64,000 bases of DNA from Enterococcus avium ATCC 14025. GTDB lineage: Bacteria > Bacillota > Bacilli > Lactobacillales > Enterococcaceae. Position 1 is the first letter of the stretch. Every line of letters starts with the position of its first letter. Positions 61,781-64,000 of this stretch are shown here, piece after piece. Both the position numbers and the translations under genes were made by a program. A model generated the notes under the pieces. It did not search any database and was not told the origin of the DNA. It saw nothing but the letters and a program-made list of their open reading frames with translations. The stretch covers positions 304,175-368,174 of the forward strand of contig NZ_KE136365.1 in the NCBI RefSeq assembly GCF_000406965.1, written 5' to 3'.

Positions 61781-62452
61781 ATGCGAAGGAAAATATTCCC
61801 GATCATCATCGCAGCAATCGGTATTCTCTCCTTTTTTGAAGGAGACTTCGGCGACTATATTGTCTTTTTAATGCTGGCCGTTGGTTTTTGGTTGATCTAT
61901 CGAGGGATTAAAGGGCGAAAGGTCCAACCACAAAAAGAGGAATTACCATTTCTGACCAAAGAAAAAGAAGCTTATTATAAAAAAATGGATATGAGTGAAC
62001 GTGAAATCGAATTGTTCCGCGAAACAATGAATCTTTCTAAACAACAAGTTTTACGTTTACAGCAAAATATTCAAAAGAATGCCAAGCTTAAAGCCATTGA
62101 CTTGCGCCACGAAACCTTGAAGGCGGCGAAAGCATTGTTTAAGGAATTGGTAAAAGATCCAAAGCGTTTGCCGGAGGCTAGTCAGTTTCTTTATACACAC
62201 TTGCCAAACATCGTGGATTTAACCGACAATTATGTCGAAATTAATGGACACGAGGTTAAGTCAAAAGAAGTTTATGGTAAACTAGAAGAAAGCGCACAGA
62301 TCATTGATCAAATGGCTGATTTAATCGTGAAGGATTATCAACAATTCGTTGCCGAAGATTTAGAGGACATGGATGTTGAAATATCAATCGCCAAAAAAAA
62401 TCTCGACCAAGATTCTGATCTGACCACAAAATTAAAAACAAAGAATAGCTAA
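61781..62452 (+). CDS. xpaC: XpaC-family membrane-associated protein
   Basis: 223 residues. Two N-terminal hydrophobic segments (FPIIIAAIGILSFF and YIVFLMLAVGFWLIYRG) are followed by a helical cytoplasmic body (LRLQQNIQKNAKLKAIDLRH; LYTHLPNIVDLTDNY). XpaC proteins are described as aiding phosphate-ester hydrolysis and are almost always encoded with telA; the exact role is unsettled. AGGAGG lies before the ATG. Confidence 0.82.
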   Translation: MRRKIFPIIIAAIGILSFFEGDFGDYIVFLMLAVGFWLIYRGIKGRKVQPQKEELPFLTKEKEAYYKKMDMSEREIELFRETMNLSKQQVLRLQQNIQKNAKLKAIDLRHETLKAAKALFKELVKDPKRLPEASQFLYTHLPNIVDLTDNYVEINGHEVKSKEVYGKLEESAQIIDQMADLIVKDYQQFVAEDLEDMDVEISIAKKNLDQDSDLTTKLKTKNS

Positions 62453-62520
62453 AGAGAAAAGCTTCATGAATTCGCTTAGTCTTTGATCAATAAAGCTAGT
62501 TCATCAAGCTAAACATCAAC

Positions 62521-62550
62521 AAAAAAATCTAGCTTAAGCTAGATTTTTTT
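62521..62550 (+). terminator. Hairpin between xpaC and telA
   Basis: A 30-base perfect palindrome with AAATCTAGCTT/AAGCTAGATTT core and T run. Between cotranscribed-looking genes it may lower telA expression rather than end the transcript completely. Confidence 0.7.
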
Positions 62551-62568
62551 CGAACAGGAGGACACACA

Positions 62569-63759
62569 ATGGAACCGGAAAATAACCCAGAGACCAAATC
62601 GGTCGACAGCACTTTAGACGATCTACTTAGCAACCCTTTTGGCACTGATGCTTTAACCCCCGTTCAACAACAAGAAATCTCTCATTTGCAGTCACAAGAA
62701 CAAGCTGACCGCTTAGTGGATAAATTACCTGAAGAACGACAAGCGCAGGCTCGGGAACTTGCAAAAAAAATCGACGTAAATGATTCACAAGCCGTGATTA
62801 GTTATGGCTCAACTGCTCAAACTAAATTGAGTGAATTCTCGCAATCAATGCTCAACACCGTTTCTTCACAAGATATCGGCCCAATCGGTGATTCATTGAA
62901 TCAATTAATGTATCGCTTAAACGAGGCTAATCCTGATGAACTACGTGTCGGCGAAGGAAATATTTTTCAAAAAATGTTTGGTAAAGTAAAACAATCGATT
63001 TATGAGATCACAACGAAATATCAAAAAATCGGTGCACAGATCGATAAAATCGCAACAAAATTGAATGTAGAAAAAGATGGTTTGTTAAGAGACAACCAAA
63101 TGCTTGAAACTCTCTACAATAAAAATAAAGATTACTTTGATGCTTTAAATATCTATATTGCCGCAGCTGAATTGAAAATTGAAGAAATGAAGCTTACAAC
63201 AATACCTGCCGCAACAGAAAAAGCGCAAGCTTCTGGTGATCAAATGGACGTTCAAGTGGTGAACGATTATACGCAATTTTTAGATCGTTTAGATAAACGA
63301 ACGCACGATTTAAAACTTGCCCGTCAAATCACGATTCAACAAGCCCCACAAATCCGCTTGATCCAAAATACCAATCAAGCCTTGGCTGAAAAAATTCAAG
63401 CTTCAATCAATACGGCGATTCCATTATGGAAAAACCAAGTAGCCATCGCTTTAACGCTATTACGTCAAAAAGATGCTGCTACAGCACAACGTCAAGTTTC
63501 AGAAACAACCAATGATCTGTTGAAGAAAAATTCTGAGATGTTGAAAATTTCAACCATCGAGACCGCCAAAGAAAATGAACGTGGTATCGTCGATTTAGAG
63601 ACGTTGCAACAAACACAAAACGACCTGGTGGAAACACTGGAGGAAACCTTGCGTATCCAAAAAGAAGGTCGCGAACGCCGACAAGCAGCTGAGATCGAGA
63701 TTGGTCATATGGAAAGCAACCTAAAACAAAAATTAATGGAGTTAAACTCCGGACAATAG
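62569..63759 (+). CDS. telA: TelA-family toxic anion resistance protein
   Basis: 396 residues, soluble and strongly helical. Typical TelA text: [33 protein letters not shown], and a C-terminal coiled coil ([17 protein letters not shown]). The family is linked to tellurite and cell-envelope antimicrobial resistance. CAGGAGG precedes the ATG. Partner of xpaC. Confidence 0.92.
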   Translation: MEPENNPETKSVDSTLDDLLSNPFGTDALTPVQQQEISHLQSQEQADRLVDKLPEERQAQARELAKKIDVNDSQAVISYGSTAQTKLSEFSQSMLNTVSSQDIGPIGDSLNQLMYRLNEANPDELRVGEGNIFQKMFGKVKQSIYEITTKYQKIGAQIDKIATKLNVEKDGLLRDNQMLETLYNKNKDYFDALNIYIAAAELKIEEMKLTTIPAATEKAQASGDQMDVQVVNDYTQFLDRLDKRTHDLKLARQITIQQAPQIRLIQNTNQALAEKIQASINTAIPLWKNQVAIALTLLRQKDAATAQRQVSETTNDLLKKNSEMLKISTIETAKENERGIVDLETLQQTQNDLVETLEETLRIQKEGRERRQAAEIEIGHMESNLKQKLMELNSGQ

Positions 63760-63768
63760 AAAAGCATG

Positions 63769-63801
63769 ATCGGATACTTCATACGAAGTATCCGATTTTT
63801 A
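63769..63801 (+). terminator. Rho-independent terminator of telA
   Basis: 11-bp stem ATCGGATACTT/AAGTATCCGAT (63769-63779 with 63786-63796) followed by TTTTT. Confidence 0.85.
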
Positions 63802-63860
63802 TTCGTTTTAATAGAAAAAGCGGCTCTAAGTCAAATCGTGTTGTTCTCATTAAATCACTG

Positions 63861-63890
63861 AAAGGAAATGCTTCGGCGTTTCCTTTTTTC
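63861..63890 (+). terminator. Terminator hairpin inside the IS end
   Basis: Stem AAAGGAAATGC/GCGTTTCCTTT with TTCG loop (63861-63871 with 63876-63886), followed by a T-rich run on the plus strand. It would shield the IS from outside transcription entering from telA. Confidence 0.7.
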
Positions 63891-63905
63891 TTTTTGTTTT
63901 TTTGC

Positions 63906-64000
63906 TCAAATAATGTCGCAAAGATTCTGTTGAATCAGAATTCGCATACGAAGGTGGCGAAAGGTTCTAAAACCGAATGCCACTCTCTTAATCACTTTAA
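63906..64000 (-). CDS. Transposase, C-terminal end (partial)
   Basis: Minus-strand frame entering from the right edge: KVIKRVAFGFRTFRHLRMRI then LIQQNLCDII and TGA at 63906-63908. The pattern IKxIKRxAFGFRxFxxxxxRI is the hallmark C-terminus of ISL3/IS204/IS1001/IS1165-type DDE transposases. Only about 31 codons are visible. Confidence 0.8.
   Translation of the reverse strand, partial: KVIKRVAFGFRTFRHLRMRILIQQNLCDII

Larger units (their letters stand above)
63822..64000 (-). mobile_element. End of an ISL3-family-like insertion sequence (continues beyond window)
   Basis: GGCTCTAAGTCAAATCGTGT at 63822 resembles the terminal inverted repeats of ISL3-family elements (GGCTCT...GTCAAA). Inside it lie a terminator hairpin and the 3' end of a transposase on the minus strand. 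The outer flank is the telA terminator region. The other end and target duplication are outside the window. Confidence 0.7.

Overview
The window looks like chromosomal DNA of a low-GC Lactobacillales member, most likely an Enterococcus. The basis is the gene content and order (metG, fumC-malic enzyme, prmA-rsmE-relA-dtd, rarA-6S RNA-usp, nudF-macP-mtnN, xpaC-telA), the strong AGGAGG ribosome sites, LPxTG pilins, BglG/RAT and cre-type control, and Mga-family regulators. No rRNA, tRNA or CRISPR array was seen.

Left third (1-31 kb) is accessory, surface-oriented DNA. It has three large von Willebrand A (VWA) pilus-tip adhesin genes (<1-2755, 8497-11781, 26657-29887), two minor/major pilin pairs (4917-5663 with 3226-4905; 25941-26654 with 24289-25941) and two Mga/EbpR-like regulators (6069-7562; 22707-24242). 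A winged-helix protein with a degenerate receiver lies beside the second regulator. The second major pilin is cut by an in-frame amber codon before its LPSTG anchor. A 140-bp scrap of a fourth VWA adhesin lies at 12318-12455. No sortase C is in view. Between the pilus loci is a beta-glucoside module: GH1 and GH4 6-phospho-beta-glucosidases, an RpiR regulator, a PTS EIIBCA, and a BglG antiterminator. The antiterminator's RNA-binding domain is frameshifted by one base although its RAT/terminator leader is intact.

Middle (31-50 kb): a TetR-controlled ABC exporter with a clear operator, then mostly housekeeping genes. These are metG, a membrane XRE regulator, malic enzyme and fumarase, dtd, relA, rsmE, prmA, a 3-methyladenine glycosylase and rarA, followed by a structure that fits 6S RNA, a small membrane protein and a universal stress protein. 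Two decayed genes sit in the spacers here (31351-31522 and 36843-37140).

Right third (49.5-64 kb): a lactaldehyde-reductase-type alcohol dehydrogenase sits next to a six-gene catabolic operon. The operon has PTS EIIA, a rhamnulose-1-phosphate-aldolase-like enzyme, galactitol-type EIIB and EIIC, a D-2-hydroxyacid dehydrogenase and a PRD regulator, with a consensus cre site in front. No kinase or isomerase is present, so the substrate is unclear; this is the best candidate here for an undescribed pathway. Next come a CrcB fluoride-channel pair, a HAD phosphatase, nicotinamidase, nudF-macP-mtnN and xpaC-telA. The window ends inside an insertion sequence that resembles the ISL3 family.
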